A stretch of DNA of 21,124 bases from Desulfovibrio sp. (GTDB lineage Bacteria; Desulfobacterota; Desulfovibrionia; Desulfovibrionales; Desulfovibrionaceae), in NCBI RefSeq assembly GCF_019424165.1, contig NZ_JAHZAA010000013.1, forward strand, positions 1 through 21,124. Direction: 5' to 3'. Positions 1 through 8,257 of this stretch are shown here, piece by piece. The notes below the pieces were generated by a model. That model saw only the letters and a list, made by a program, of their open reading frames with translations. It had not been told where the DNA came from and did not search any database. The translations under genes were made by a program, and so were the position numbers. Each line of letters starts with the position of its first letter. The first letter of the stretch is position 1.

Positions 1-23
1 AATTCCGTGCCTCAAAGAAAAAA

Positions 24-94
24 GATAGCTAAATCGGCAGAGCGGGTGACTGTTAATCACTCGGTGGGCGGTTCAAGTCCGTCTCGGGGAGCCA
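24..94 (+). tRNA. tRNA-Asn (GTT), 5' acceptor strand missing; probable attachment-site remnant
   Basis: The anticodon arm is intact: stem 45-49 pairs with 57-61 around loop 50-56, with anticodon GTT at 52-54. The T arm (67-71 with 79-83, loop ttcaagt) and the 3' acceptor strand 84-90, followed by g and encoded CCA (92-94), are also intact. The D arm is recognisable (28-31 with 40-43, one A-G mismatch). The 5' acceptor strand expected at 19-25 should read tccccga but reads aaaaaga, so only the last two of seven pairs form. Similarity to tRNA-Asn therefore starts at about 24. This is the pattern left when an element integrates into a tRNA gene and displaces its original 3' part. The fragment is unlikely to be charged. 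It could instead be a decayed tRNA or a junction artefact at the window edge. Confidence 0.75.
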
Positions 95-103
95 GAAGAA
101 AAC

Positions 104-133
104 AAGGGTTTGCGTAAACGCAAACCCTTTTTT
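104..133 (+). terminator. Rho-independent terminator after the tRNA
   Basis: An 11-bp perfect stem (104-114 with 119-129) with a 4-nt loop is followed by a T run continuing to 133. It starts 10 nt after the tRNA CCA end and would end a transcript reading rightward through the tRNA. Confidence 0.8.
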
Positions 134-153
134 CGTGTCTTTTTCCGGAAAAT

Positions 154-185
154 TGCACCAAACCTGCACCAAACCTGCACCAAAG
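154..185. repeat. Three tandem copies of an 11-bp unit
   Basis: The unit tgcaccaaacc occurs at 154-164 and 165-175, and its first 9 bases again at 176-184. It sits 21 nt after the terminator beside the tRNA remnant. Short direct repeats next to a tRNA attachment site could be arm-type integrase sites, but nothing in the window proves that. Confidence 0.6.
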
Positions 186-419
186 CTGGGTATACTGTCA
201 CTTTCCGCGTCAGCCGGCTTGGGGGCGACCTGAGCGCGAATCAACGCCAGCCACGCCATTCGCCAGCATCGCTGAGCAGCGCACACAACACCAAAACAGC
301 TCGTTACCGGCGGCAGTACACTTTCATGGCTTCCGGCTGCTTCTCCTGCATTCTCTTTTCCAAAGCAGATAGCACGCCCCGGCTGTTCACAGGCTTCCTG
401 TTGCGTCCATCATTCGCAT

Positions 420-460
420 AAAACATCAAATCCCCCGGCTTCCGGGGGATTTGATGTTTT
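420..460. terminator. Perfect 19-bp bidirectional terminator hairpin
   Basis: The arms 420-438 and 442-460 are perfect reverse complements around the loop ctt. The stem has a GC-rich top and A/T-rich base ending in TTTT on both strands. It lies 43 nt past the gcvPB stop and is the natural end of the leftward gcv transcript. It would also block rightward read-through from the tRNA side. Confidence 0.85.
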
Positions 461-503
461 ATTGTTATCAGCTTGCGGCAGCATTGCCGCTCGCGCAAAG
501 CCG

Positions 504-1952
504 TTAGGCCATATCTTCCGTAAGGATCATGTTACGGGCGGCCCCGGTTTCGTCCATACGGCGCGCTGGCAGCGTTACGGGGGCGTCCAGCAGGGCCTGA
601 GGATCGCTCTTGGCCTGAAGCATGATCTCTTCCAGAGCCTGCACAAAGGAATCCAGGGTTTCCTTGCTTTCTGTTTCCGTCGGCTCGGCCATGATGCATT
701 CATGCACAATAAGCGGGAAGTAGATGGTCGGCGCATGGAAGCCGCGGTCAAGCAGCGCCTTGGCAATATCCAGAGCACGGGTTTCCTGCGGGGCCGAGGC
801 CACGAACTCGTGGGCGCACAACCTGTCGGCATAGGGAATATCCAGCGTGTTCTCAAGCTTCTTTTTCAGGTAGTTGGCGTTGAGCACCGCATATTCCGAA
901 GCCCGGGTAAGGCCCTCCCCGCCCAGGCGCAGCATGTAGGCGAGCGCTTTGACCATAACGCCAAAGCTGCCATAAAACGGCCCCATATAACCTATGGACT
1001 GCGGTACATCGTAGTCGAGGAAATAGGCGCCGTCCTCACGCTTGCGCACGCGGGGCGCAGGCAGGAAGGGTACCAGGCACTCGCTCACGCCGACGGGACC
1101 CGCTCCGGGGCCGCCACCGCCGTGCGGGGTGGACAGGGTTTTGTGCACATTGAGGTGCACCACGTCAAAGCCCACGTCGCCCACGCGCATCTTGCCCATG
1201 ATGGCGTTCATATTGGCCCCGTCGTAATAGAGCAGCGCGTCTATCTTGCGCAGTTCGGCCACAATGCGGGGCAAGTGCACTTCCATAAGGCCCAGAGTGT
1301 TGGGGCAGGTCATCATAAGCCCTGCCACGTCCTCTCCGTACTTGCGGATAGCTTCTATAATAGCTTCCGGGTCTACCATGCCGTGGCGGGATTCAAGGTT
1401 GATGGTCTCGAATCCGGCCAGCGCGGCAGAGGCGGGGTTGGTGCCGTGGGCAGCATCGGGGATGAGCATTTTTTTGCGGTCACGCCCTTTGGCCTTGTGG
1501 TAGGCGGCAATAAGCTTGACGCCCACAAACTCTCCATTGGCCCCGGCCATGGGCTGCAAGGTGAAGGCCTTCATGCCTGTCAACTCGCAAAGCATGTTTT
1601 CCGCTTCATACATGCACTGCAACGCGCCCTGGGTGCAGCCCGCCGCGCCGCCCAACTGGGCAAGCATGGGGTGCAGGCGCGCAAATCCCGGCAATGCGGC
1701 CACATACTCAGTGAACTTGGGATTGTACTTCATTGTGCAGGAGCCAAGCGGATAGAAATTGGCATCCACACTGTAATTGAGTTTTGAAAGGCCGGTAAAG
1801 TGGCGTACCACATCCAGCTCGGAGCATTGGGGCAGCCCCGGTTCTTTCTTACGCAGCAGGCCGGCAGGCAGCATGTCCGCAGCCTTGGGGGCGTCGGACT
1901 CTATGCAGCACGCGCCGCGCCCGGGAACGGATTTGGCGAAGATGGTTTTCAC
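504..1952 (-). CDS. gcvPB: Glycine dehydrogenase (decarboxylating) subunit 2
   Basis: This is the PLP-binding half of the two-subunit P-protein of the glycine cleavage system. With GcvPA it decarboxylates glycine and passes the aminomethyl group to lipoyl-GcvH in the cytoplasm. The product is 482 aa, normal for the family. The PLP lysine is K271 in a NVHKT motif, followed by HGGGGPG at 277-283. Other conserved stretches are DAAHGTNPAS (167-176) and YYDGANMNAI (242-251). I chose the GTG start at 1952: it has GGAGG just upstream and overlaps the gcvPA stop as GTGA, the arrangement of translational coupling. A longer reading with an upstream ATG would run 126 nt into gcvPA and is unlikely. The gene itself looks intact, but its partner gene is frameshifted, so the enzyme may be inactive. 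Confidence 0.93.
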   Translation of the reverse strand: MKTIFAKSVPGRGACCIESDAPKAADMLPAGLLRKKEPGLPQCSELDVVRHFTGLSKLNYSVDANFYPLGSCTMKYNPKFTEYVAALPGFARLHPMLAQLGGAAGCTQGALQCMYEAENMLCELTGMKAFTLQPMAGANGEFVGVKLIAAYHKAKGRDRKKMLIPDAAHGTNPASAALAGFETINLESRHGMVDPEAIIEAIRKYGEDVAGLMMTCPNTLGLMEVHLPRIVAELRKIDALLYYDGANMNAIMGKMRVGDVGFDVVHLNVHKTLSTPHGGGGPGAGPVGVSECLVPFLPAPRVRKREDGAYFLDYDVPQSIGYMGPFYGSFGVMVKALAYMLRLGGEGLTRASEYAVLNANYLKKKLENTLDIPYADRLCAHEFVASAPQETRALDIAKALLDRGFHAPTIYFPLIVHECIMAEPTETESKETLDSFVQALEEIMLQAKSDPQALLDAPVTLPARRMDETGAARNMILTEDMA

Positions 1953-3260
1953 AGCAGACCTCCCACGGTTTCGGCCAGCATGCCGATCTGCTGACGGCTG
2001 TTGCGTTCGGTGCAGGCCAGCAGCAACACGTCTTCCATACCGGGATAGTAGCGGCCAAGAGGATAGCCGGGCACGCAACCGTGCGCGGACAGGGCATCCA
2101 CCAGCATCTGGGCGGGCATGGGCAAGCGCAGGGCCACCTCATTGCCATAGGGCGCATCGTTGAGAAGCTCAATGCCCTTGATGGAGGTGAGGCGTTCCAC
2201 GGCATACCGGGTAAGGGCCATGTTGTTTTCCGCCAGCCGTGTAAGCCCGCAGGGTCCCAGCAGGGACAGATGGATGAGCGCCCGCAGGGCGCACAGGGCC
2301 TGGTTGGAGCAGATATTGGATGTGGCCTTGGCCCGGCGGATGTGCTGTTCGCGCGCCTGCAGGGTAAGCACGTAGCCTGTTTTGCCGTCCACATCTGTGG
2401 TGCGGCCCACAATACGGCCGGGGAACTGACGGATATGCTCCTTGCGGCAGGTCATGAGACCCAGATAGGGGCCGCCGAAAGAAAGGGGCATGCCGATGCT
2501 CTGACCTTCGGCCACTGCCACGTCCGCCCCCATTTCGCCGGGGGTTTTCAGCACGGACTGCATGACGGGGTACACGGAAATGACGCCGAACGCCTTGTGC
2601 TCGCGGGCTTTGGCAAACACCTGGGTGTAATCCGCCACGGCCCCGAAGAAGTTGGGGTTCTGCACAATCACGGCAGCGGTGGTGTCGTCAATGGCGGCCA
2701 TGAGCGCGTCAAGACGGCTCACGCCCTTTTCCTGCTGCACGGTCTTGAGTTCAAGGTCAAGGCTGGAGATGTATGAAGCCAGCATGACCCGCCAGATGGG
2801 ATTGACGGCCTCGTCCACCACCAGCACGCGGCGACGGGTGGAGCGCACAAATGGCCGTGCCGCCGTCATACACGGAGGCGTTGGCGCAATCCATGCCCAG
2901 GAGGCGGCTTATGGCCGTCTGAAACTCGAAGATGGCCTGAAGGGTTCCCTGCGAGCATTCGGGCTGATAAGGCGTGTAAGAGGTATAGAATTCGCTGCGG
3001 CCAGCAAGAGCATCCACAGCTTTGGGGATGTCGTGGGCATAATAGCCCGCGCCCAGAAACGATACGAGATCCGGGCAGTTTTTGGCGGCCAGGCCTTCAA
3101 AATAAGCGCAAACCGCGGCTTCGGACTGGCCTTTGGGCAGATTGAACTGTTTGGGGCGCATTTCTGGGGGGATATCGGCAAAAAGGCCGTCCAGATCGCG
3201 CACGCCAACCACAGAGAGCATTTCCTGCAACTCTTCCGGCGTGTGGGGGATGTATGGCAT
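1949..3260 (-). pseudogene. gcvPA: Glycine dehydrogenase (decarboxylating) subunit 1, frameshifted
   Basis: The N-terminal frame starts at ATG 3260 (AAGGAG upstream) and matches GcvPA for 136 residues, through FLGAGYYAHDIP and YTPYQPECSQGT to YDGGTA. It then turns into unrelated residues. The rest of the protein continues in another frame from about 2848 (VRSTRRRVLVVDEAVNP) to the stop at 1949. Family members have about nine residues between YDGGTA and the RSTRRR equivalent (typically xxEAAxMAx), about 27 nt. Only 7 nt are present at 2846-2852. Restoring 20 nt to the 1312-nt locus gives 1332 nt, exactly 443 codons plus stop, the usual length. A deletion of about 20 nt therefore explains both the shift and the missing residues. 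The downstream piece has an ATG at 2869 but no clear ribosome site. A sequencing or assembly error is the alternative. Confidence 0.88.
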
Positions 3261-3581
3261 ATCCGCTCCTTGAGCATGTTACGCGTGAACGTGTGCCTGA
3301 AAAAAGCATGATGACGCTGATACGGAACGGCGGGTGGCTTTCGCCTGCGCGGCAAATCGGCGGCATTCTGCCCGCCGTGTTATGAAAGGTCCGGCGGCTG
3401 CATGCCCTTGCAGGCAGGCTGGGAACAGGGCCGGGATGATCCCGGGCGACTATGGGCCGAAAAGGCCCTTTTCTCCGGCCGGGGCGTGCCGCTGCCCGCT
3501 CTGTCCGGTTCATTTTTCCGGATCTGGCCGCCGCACGGCAGTACAGCCGCGCGGCAAAACCAGACGCCGGAAAAATGTGGC
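3261..3581 (-). other. 321-nt gcvH-gcvPA spacer with three hairpins
   Basis: No gene is supported here, although the flanking genes belong to one operon. Three strong inverted repeats are present. One is a 10-bp stem at 3530-3555 with a single G-T pair, 26 nt past the gcvH stop. The second is gggcc/ggccc at 3454-3468, followed by TTTT on the plus strand. The third is a 15-base palindrome at 3431-3445. None has a clear T run in the leftward direction, so they may stabilise or process the mRNA rather than end it. gcvPA could have its own promoter here; I could not identify one confidently. Confidence 0.5.
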
Positions 3582-3968
3582 CTAGTGGCCTTCTGTGGCG
3601 CAGAAGGCCTCGTAAGCCGCCGCGTCCAAAAGGCCTTCGGGCTTATGGGAAAACTTGACGCGCATGAGCCAGCCTTCGCCATAGGGATCGGCATTGCATT
3701 TTTCAGGTGCCTGCTCCAGGGCGGTATTGATGCCGATCACATCGCCGCTCACGGGCGATACCAGATCGCTGGCGGCCTTGACGGATTCAATGGAGCCGAA
3801 TTCGCTTTCTGCGCTGACTTCATCGCCCACAAGCGGCAGTTCCACATAGGTAATGTCGCCAAGGGACTCCTGGGCAAAGTGGGTGATGCCGACCACGGCT
3901 TCGTCGCCTTCAAGGCGCACCCATTCGTGGCTCTTGCTGTACAACAGGTCCGAGGGATTGGTAGCCAT
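3582..3968 (-). CDS. gcvH: Glycine cleavage system H protein
   Basis: This is the lipoyl carrier protein of the glycine cleavage system. It shuttles the aminomethyl group between the P, T and L proteins. The product is 128 aa, standard length. The lipoylated lysine is K64 in the ESVKAASD motif, and SHEWVRLEG (13-21) matches the conserved N-terminus. I chose the ATG at 3968, since AGGAG lies 7 nt upstream; the ATG two codons earlier (3974) would be only one base from that site. GcvH sits between gcvT and gcvPA, and its lipoate would be supplied by the lplA-type ligase at the head of the cluster. Confidence 0.96.
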   Translation of the reverse strand: MATNPSDLLYSKSHEWVRLEGDEAVVGITHFAQESLGDITYVELPLVGDEVSAESEFGSIESVKAASDLVSPVSGDVIGINTALEQAPEKCNADPYGEGWLMRVKFSHKPEGLLDAAAYEAFCATEGH

Positions 3969-4090
3969 GTGCATTCTCCTGAAAATATGTAGTTGGGGGG
4001 AACAATACGCGCCCTCTCGGCGCACAAGCCTTCACGTATTTCGCGGGGGGCAGTTCCGCTCCGCAAGCGGTTCGCAGAACGCCGCGCGCA

Positions 4091-5173
4091 TCAGACCAGC
4101 TTCTTGCGGGCCGTGCCTTCCTTGTAGAAAGGAATCTCCACCTTTTTGGCGGGCAGTTTCGTTCTGGAGGCACGCACCACAAAATCTTCCTTGTCCGCAT
4201 GGGCGGCATCCACCCAGGCAAAAGCAATAACATAGCCCAAAGAGGGCGCAAACGAGCCGCTGGTGACGCGTCCCACGGCTTCGCCGCCGGGCAGCGCCAG
4301 GACATCACCGTGGCGGGCGGCGCGGCGACCTTCGATTTGCAGGGGTACAAGCACTTCACGCACGGCCTGCGCCCCTTCCTTGCCCACATAATCGGCCTGA
4401 CTTGTCATCATGCGGCCCATGCCCGCCTCGGCGGGCGTATGGTCTTCATCAAGGTCATGCCCGTAAAGCGGCAATCCGGCTTCAAGGCGCAGTGTGTCGC
4501 GAGCGCCAAGGCCGACAGGTTTAACGCGCTCATCGGCCAGCAGGGCTTTCCAGAAAGCCTCGGTTTTGTCCGTGGGCAGATACAGCTCATAGCCCAGTTC
4601 ACCGGTGTAGCCGGTACGGCTCACAAGCACAGGCACGCCCTGCCACTTGCTTTCCCGAAAAGAAAAGTAGCCGAGGTCATGAAAGTTTTCGCCCATGATT
4701 TTTTCAAGCACATCCAGCGAATCCGGGCCTTGCAGGTCAACCTTGCCGGTTTCGGCCGAAATGTCGGTGATCTTGATGCTTTCAGGCAGGCGGGCGCGCA
4801 GGGTCGCCAGATCGCCGGGGGCGCAGGCGGCATTGACCACTGCCATAAAAGAATCAGGCCCGAAACGGTAGATGATGCCGTCGTCAAGAACGCCGCCCTT
4901 TTCATTGAGCAGAAAGCCATAGCGGCATTTGCCGGGGGCCAGGGTTTCAAGATTGTGGCTTACGGCGCGCGACAGGGCTTCTGTAGCGCCGGGGCCTTCA
5001 ATGCGAAATTCTCCCATATGGCAGATGTCAAAAATACCGGCATGTTTCCGGGTATGGAGATGTTCCGCAAGAATGCCCTCATACTGAATGGGCATAAGCC
5101 AACCGGCAAAGGGAGCCATCTTCGCCCCCTGGGCTTCATGCCAGGAGGTCAGCGGGGTACGCAAGTCTGACAT
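4091..5173 (-). CDS. gcvT: Glycine cleavage system T protein (aminomethyltransferase)
   Basis: It moves the methylene unit from aminomethyl-lipoyl-GcvH to tetrahydrofolate, releasing ammonia and 5,10-methylene-THF. The product is 360 aa, normal for the family. Recognisable stretches are an FAGW-containing N-terminus, the HMGEF folate-domain segment near residue 52, the SRTGYTGELGYELY motif, and GLGARDTLRLEAGLPLYGHDLDE. I chose the ATG at 5173 with AAGGAG 6 nt upstream; an upstream in-frame ATG at 5299 gives 42 residues unlike the family. A 122-nt gap with a small hairpin separates it from gcvH. I looked for a glycine riboswitch upstream and saw no convincing match. Confidence 0.96.
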   Translation of the reverse strand: MSDLRTPLTSWHEAQGAKMAPFAGWLMPIQYEGILAEHLHTRKHAGIFDICHMGEFRIEGPGATEALSRAVSHNLETLAPGKCRYGFLLNEKGGVLDDGIIYRFGPDSFMAVVNAACAPGDLATLRARLPESIKITDISAETGKVDLQGPDSLDVLEKIMGENFHDLGYFSFRESKWQGVPVLVSRTGYTGELGYELYLPTDKTEAFWKALLADERVKPVGLGARDTLRLEAGLPLYGHDLDEDHTPAEAGMGRMMTSQADYVGKEGAQAVREVLVPLQIEGRRAARHGDVLALPGGEAVGRVTSGSFAPSLGYVIAFAWVDAAHADKEDFVVRASRTKLPAKKVEIPFYKEGTARKKLV

Positions 5174-5414
5174 GGTTTCTCCTTGATCTGGGGTGATTGA
5201 ACTTGTTGCGCCGTGCCGTAATCCGGCTGCGGCGCCCGGAGGACACCAAACAGCACGCACATATGTCCGCAGGATACCATCGGCAAAAAACGGACACAAG
5301 GAGCGTGAAAAAAATTACTGCCATCCCGCACGGGCCTGCCGTACGGAAAAACGGGTTTCGGCCAGATGGCGGAGCAATCGCAAGAACTGCGCCGGACGTG
5401 TCCGCAACCAGGCC
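5174..5414 (-). other. lplA-gcvT spacer, possible gcvT promoter
   Basis: This 241-nt stretch holds no supported gene. On the minus strand, TTGCCG and TATGTG occur 17 nt apart at about 5263-5291. They are a weak match to sigma70 -35/-10 boxes and could drive gcvT separately from lplA. The match is poor and this is only a suggestion. Confidence 0.2.
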
Positions 5415-6398
5415 TCAGCGCGTAAAAAATTCCATCATGGTTTCGGCTTCGCAACCGCTGAAGTAGCGGCCCATGTCCAGCCTTCGCAAAATGGCTTCCA
5501 GTTCTTCAGGCTCACGGGGCGCGTCCGCGAGGCTTTGTTCCAGTTCCTGTATGCCTTCTCCGGCATTGCAGAAAAAATCGCCCAAAATGGCGCAGGAGGC
5601 AATACGCCCTTGCTTCACATCAAGGCGCAGCTCTACTGTGCCCCAGTCAAAACGCTGCCGCTTGCGCTCGGTAAAATTGGGCATGGCCCCGTAGTTCCAG
5701 TTCCACTGCCGGTATTTCTCGTCAGCAAGCCTGTGTGCCTCGGCCATGAGGCTTTCGCCCACGCTGCCGGGACGCGATGCGCATCGCCTGAGCAGCGCAG
5801 CCACAAGCGCGTCTGTATCACTGCCCGGCTGCCAGTACTCCGAGATATTGCCCACCCGTGACCGCACCGACGCAACCCCTTTGGAGCGCATCTTTTCAGG
5901 GTCCACATTCAGGGCTTCCACAAGGCGGTCAAAATTCACATCAATAAGCAGCGTGCCGTGGTGCAGCACCTTGCCCCGGCGCAGCATCTGCCCGCTGCCG
6001 GAAATTTTGCGCCCTTCGGCCTCCACGTCATTACGGCCGGAAATTCCGGCACGCACACCGAGATCGGCCAGGGCCGCGCACACCGGCTCAAGGTAACGCC
6101 GGAAATCCACTTTTTCACGCCCACCGGCATGTTCAATAAAAGAAAAATTCAGATTGCCCGTATCGTGGTATACAGCCCCGCCGCCAGTTATACGGCGCAC
6201 GACAGGCAGGTTTTCACGCCGGATGAAATCGGCGTTCACTTCGTCCACAGTGCACTGGTGGCGGCCCACAATAACCGAGGGGCCGTTCTGCCAGAGCAGA
6301 AAATACCCGGGATGCCCGGCCGGAAGCGTCTCAAACAGCGCCTCTTCAAGCGCGAGGTTAAAGGTGGGGTCAAGGGTGGAAAAAGTAAGGTGTTCCAT
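5415..6398 (-). CDS. lplA: Lipoate--protein ligase
   Basis: It activates free lipoate with ATP to lipoyl-AMP and attaches it to carrier proteins; the neighbouring gcvH makes GcvH K64 the likely target. The product is 327 aa. It carries the RRITGGGAVYHD lipoate/ATP loop (68-79), the catalytic lysine K131 in KISGSGQ, and the LHHGTLLIDVNF strand (145-156). A C-terminal accessory domain of roughly 90 residues starts near WNWNYG, so this is a full-length LplA rather than a LipB or short LplJ form. I chose the ATG at 6398 with GGAGG 5-6 nt upstream; a start at 6458 would add 20 unconserved residues. It heads the gcv cluster with a 241-nt spacer before gcvT. Confidence 0.93.
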   Translation of the reverse strand: MEHLTFSTLDPTFNLALEEALFETLPAGHPGYFLLWQNGPSVIVGRHQCTVDEVNADFIRRENLPVVRRITGGGAVYHDTGNLNFSFIEHAGGREKVDFRRYLEPVCAALADLGVRAGISGRNDVEAEGRKISGSGQMLRRGKVLHHGTLLIDVNFDRLVEALNVDPEKMRSKGVASVRSRVGNISEYWQPGSDTDALVAALLRRCASRPGSVGESLMAEAHRLADEKYRQWNWNYGAMPNFTERKRQRFDWGTVELRLDVKQGRIASCAILGDFFCNAGEGIQELEQSLADAPREPEELEAILRRLDMGRYFSGCEAETMMEFFTR

Positions 6399-6587
6399 GC
6401 GGCCTCCATCAGAACAATGCCGCGCTTCAGGTGGCAAGGTCAAGGGAACAGCGGACATTTAAAAAATTATCGGCAAAATTTCCGGGCCATACGGCTGCCC
6501 GCCGCATCTTGCGTGCCACATGACGATGCAGGCCTGCGGCTCGTCTTTGCCAGCGCTGTGGCGCACGGCCGGGCCGCCCGGCAGACA

Positions 6588-7376
6588 CTACAGCGCGATT
6601 TCCGGCGAATCTGTACCGGCTCCGGCCAGCACCCGGGCCAGCGTGGCGGCATCAATGCCGCCACGTTCGAATTGTTGCCTGACATGGCCGTCAGCCATGA
6701 CAGCCAGACGCTCCCCAAGGCACACGGCCTGTTGCGGATGATGCGTGACCACCACCAGCGGGTACTGCCCTGCAAGATGCAGCAGCAGATCTTCTATTTC
6801 CGCCGTGGCGTGAACGTCCAGCGAGGCCGTGGGTTCATCAAGAAGCAGCATGGCTGGCTCCAGCGCAAGGGCGCGGGCAAGACAAAGCCGCTGCTGCTGC
6901 CCGCCGGAAAGCCTGTCGGCACTCATGTTCAGGCGGTCTTTCACTTCATTCCACAGGGCGACGTTTTTAAGGGCATTTTCGGCCCGGCGGCGGCACTCTG
7001 CTTCCGGCAGCCCTGCCACCACGGCAAGCGGCAACACAACATTACGCTCTACGCTGACGGGCAGCACGTTGGGTGTTTGAAAAACCATACCTACGCGGCT
7101 GCGCAGCAGAGCCAGCGGGCGCACCACCACTCCCGGAGCGGGATACACAGGCTCAAGCCCCTGCCCCAGGTCAAGCTCGACCCGTCCCGAAGTGCGGCAG
7201 TGGGGAAAGGTTTCGTTCAGGCGATTCAAGGCCCGGAGCAAGGTTGTCTTGCCCGAGCCGGAGCGCCCGGCAAGCACCGTGATGCCTCGCGCCGGGATGT
7301 CAAAAGACACGTGATGCAAAATTTTCCGGCGGCCAAAGCTCACGCAGAGATCATCAATACGGGCGGCAATATTCAT
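6588..7376 (-). CDS. pstB: Phosphate ABC transporter ATP-binding protein
   Basis: This is the cytoplasmic ATPase of the PstSCAB high-affinity phosphate importer. The product is 262 aa. Walker A is GRSGSGKTT (37-45), the Q-loop is VFQTPN (98-103), the ABC signature is LSGGQQQ (156-162), Walker B is LLLDE (177-181), and the H-loop is at THH (211-213). It is somewhat divergent from typical PstB, with an insert around residues 71-92 and LPVSVERNV where PFP..IYDNV is usual. It is called PstB mainly because it follows pstSCA. The ATG at 7376 overlaps the pstA stop as ATGA, with GGGGG just upstream. The usual phoU partner does not follow. Confidence 0.85.
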   Translation of the reverse strand: MNIAARIDDLCVSFGRRKILHHVSFDIPARGITVLAGRSGSGKTTLLRALNRLNETFPHCRTSGRVELDLGQGLEPVYPAPGVVVRPLALLRSRVGMVFQTPNVLPVSVERNVVLPLAVVAGLPEAECRRRAENALKNVALWNEVKDRLNMSADRLSGGQQQRLCLARALALEPAMLLLDEPTASLDVHATAEIEDLLLHLAGQYPLVVVTHHPQQAVCLGERLAVMADGHVRQQFERGGIDAATLARVLAGAGTDSPEIAL

Positions 7377-8257
7377 GATACCCCCTGCCAGCGGCGGCGG
7401 AAGCGCACTTCCATGCGGCGGGCGCAAAAAAGCAGAAACGATGACAGCAAAAGCAGCACCAGAGCCGCGCCAAAACCCCGCAGCAGTTCGTCATTATCCT
7501 GATACTGTGCTGCCGTGTAGAAAATGGAAAACGGCAGAGCCTCAAATTTGTCACCCAGACCGGCGGGCAAGCCTGCATTGGCAACAACCCCCGTAAGCAT
7601 GATAACCGCCGTGTCTTCCGCCGCTCTGCCCATGGCCAGAATAATTCCGCCCCAGATGCCGGGTGCTGCGGCGGGCAGCAAGAGACGCCGGGCAAGCTGC
7701 CGTCGGGTGAAGCCCAGCGCTGTTCCGGTAAGCCGCAAACTTCCGGGAACAGCTTCCAGCGCTTCGCACGTGGCCGTAACCAGCACGGGCAGAATCAGCA
7801 GGGCAAGGCAGCAGGCCGCCAGCAGCAACGAGGTATTGGCCTCCGGCGCAAAGGAGTGGCGCAAAAAAAGTATAAGTGTAAAGCCGAACAGCCCCATAAC
7901 AATGGAGGGCGTACCCGCCAGCACATCCATGGCCAGACGGATACGCGCAGCCTGACGTGGAGGGGCAAATTCCGCCAGATACAGACCGCAGCCCACTCCG
8001 GGAAAAAGCGCAAGCGCCATGGTCAGGGCCACAAGATACAGAGTTCCGGCACAGGCGGGCCACAGGCCGTCCCACACCGGGCGGCGGCCCAGCAGCGCAT
8101 CCAGGGGCGACACATTATCGAAAAACAGCGGCACTCCCAGTTGGGGCAAGCCTTTATACAGCAGAAAAGCCAGCAGAAAAAAGACGGCAATGCAGGGAAC
8201 AAGGGCGCAGCAGCGCAACAGCCAGCGCAACAAAGCTTGCGAAAACGGGCTGCTCAT
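7373..8257 (-). CDS. pstA: Phosphate ABC transporter permease PstA
   Basis: This is one of the two inner-membrane permeases of the phosphate importer. The product is 294 aa with about six hydrophobic segments. The first follows a short cytoplasmic N-terminus (about residues 14-34). The permease coupling region reads GRAAEDTAVIMLTG, and DVLAGTPSIVMGLFGF is a typical PstA stretch. The start overlaps the pstC stop by 4 nt (ATGA), and its own stop overlaps the pstB start in the same way, so the three genes are probably translationally coupled. Confidence 0.9.
   Translation of the reverse strand: MSSPFSQALLRWLLRCCALVPCIAVFFLLAFLLYKGLPQLGVPLFFDNVSPLDALLGRRPVWDGLWPACAGTLYLVALTMALALFPGVGCGLYLAEFAPPRQAARIRLAMDVLAGTPSIVMGLFGFTLILFLRHSFAPEANTSLLLAACCLALLILPVLVTATCEALEAVPGSLRLTGTALGFTRRQLARRLLLPAAAPGIWGGIILAMGRAAEDTAVIMLTGVVANAGLPAGLGDKFEALPFSIFYTAAQYQDNDELLRGFGAALVLLLLSSFLLFCARRMEVRFRRRWQGVS

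Larger units (their letters stand above)
95..503. other. Gene-free stretch between tRNA remnant and gcvPB
   Basis: Apart from the terminator (104-133), the 11-bp repeats (154-185) and the long terminator (420-460), I see no supported gene here. A minus-strand reading frame ends at 304 and has an ATG at about 425, inside the terminator hairpin. It has no ribosome binding site and no recognised similarity. The stretch is plausibly scar DNA beside an integration site. Confidence 0.5.

Noticed and set aside
110..498. Open frames over the tRNA remnant and its flank on both strands
   Set aside because: They read through the tRNA, terminator and tandem repeats, have no ribosome sites, and resemble no protein I recognise.
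462..1787. Long plus-strand frame across gcvPB
   Set aside because: It is the antisense of a clearly conserved gene, with His/Gly-rich composition typical of mirror frames in GC-rich DNA.
5174..5300. Glycine riboswitch upstream of gcvT
   Set aside because: I looked for the conserved glycine aptamer elements on the minus strand and did not find them.
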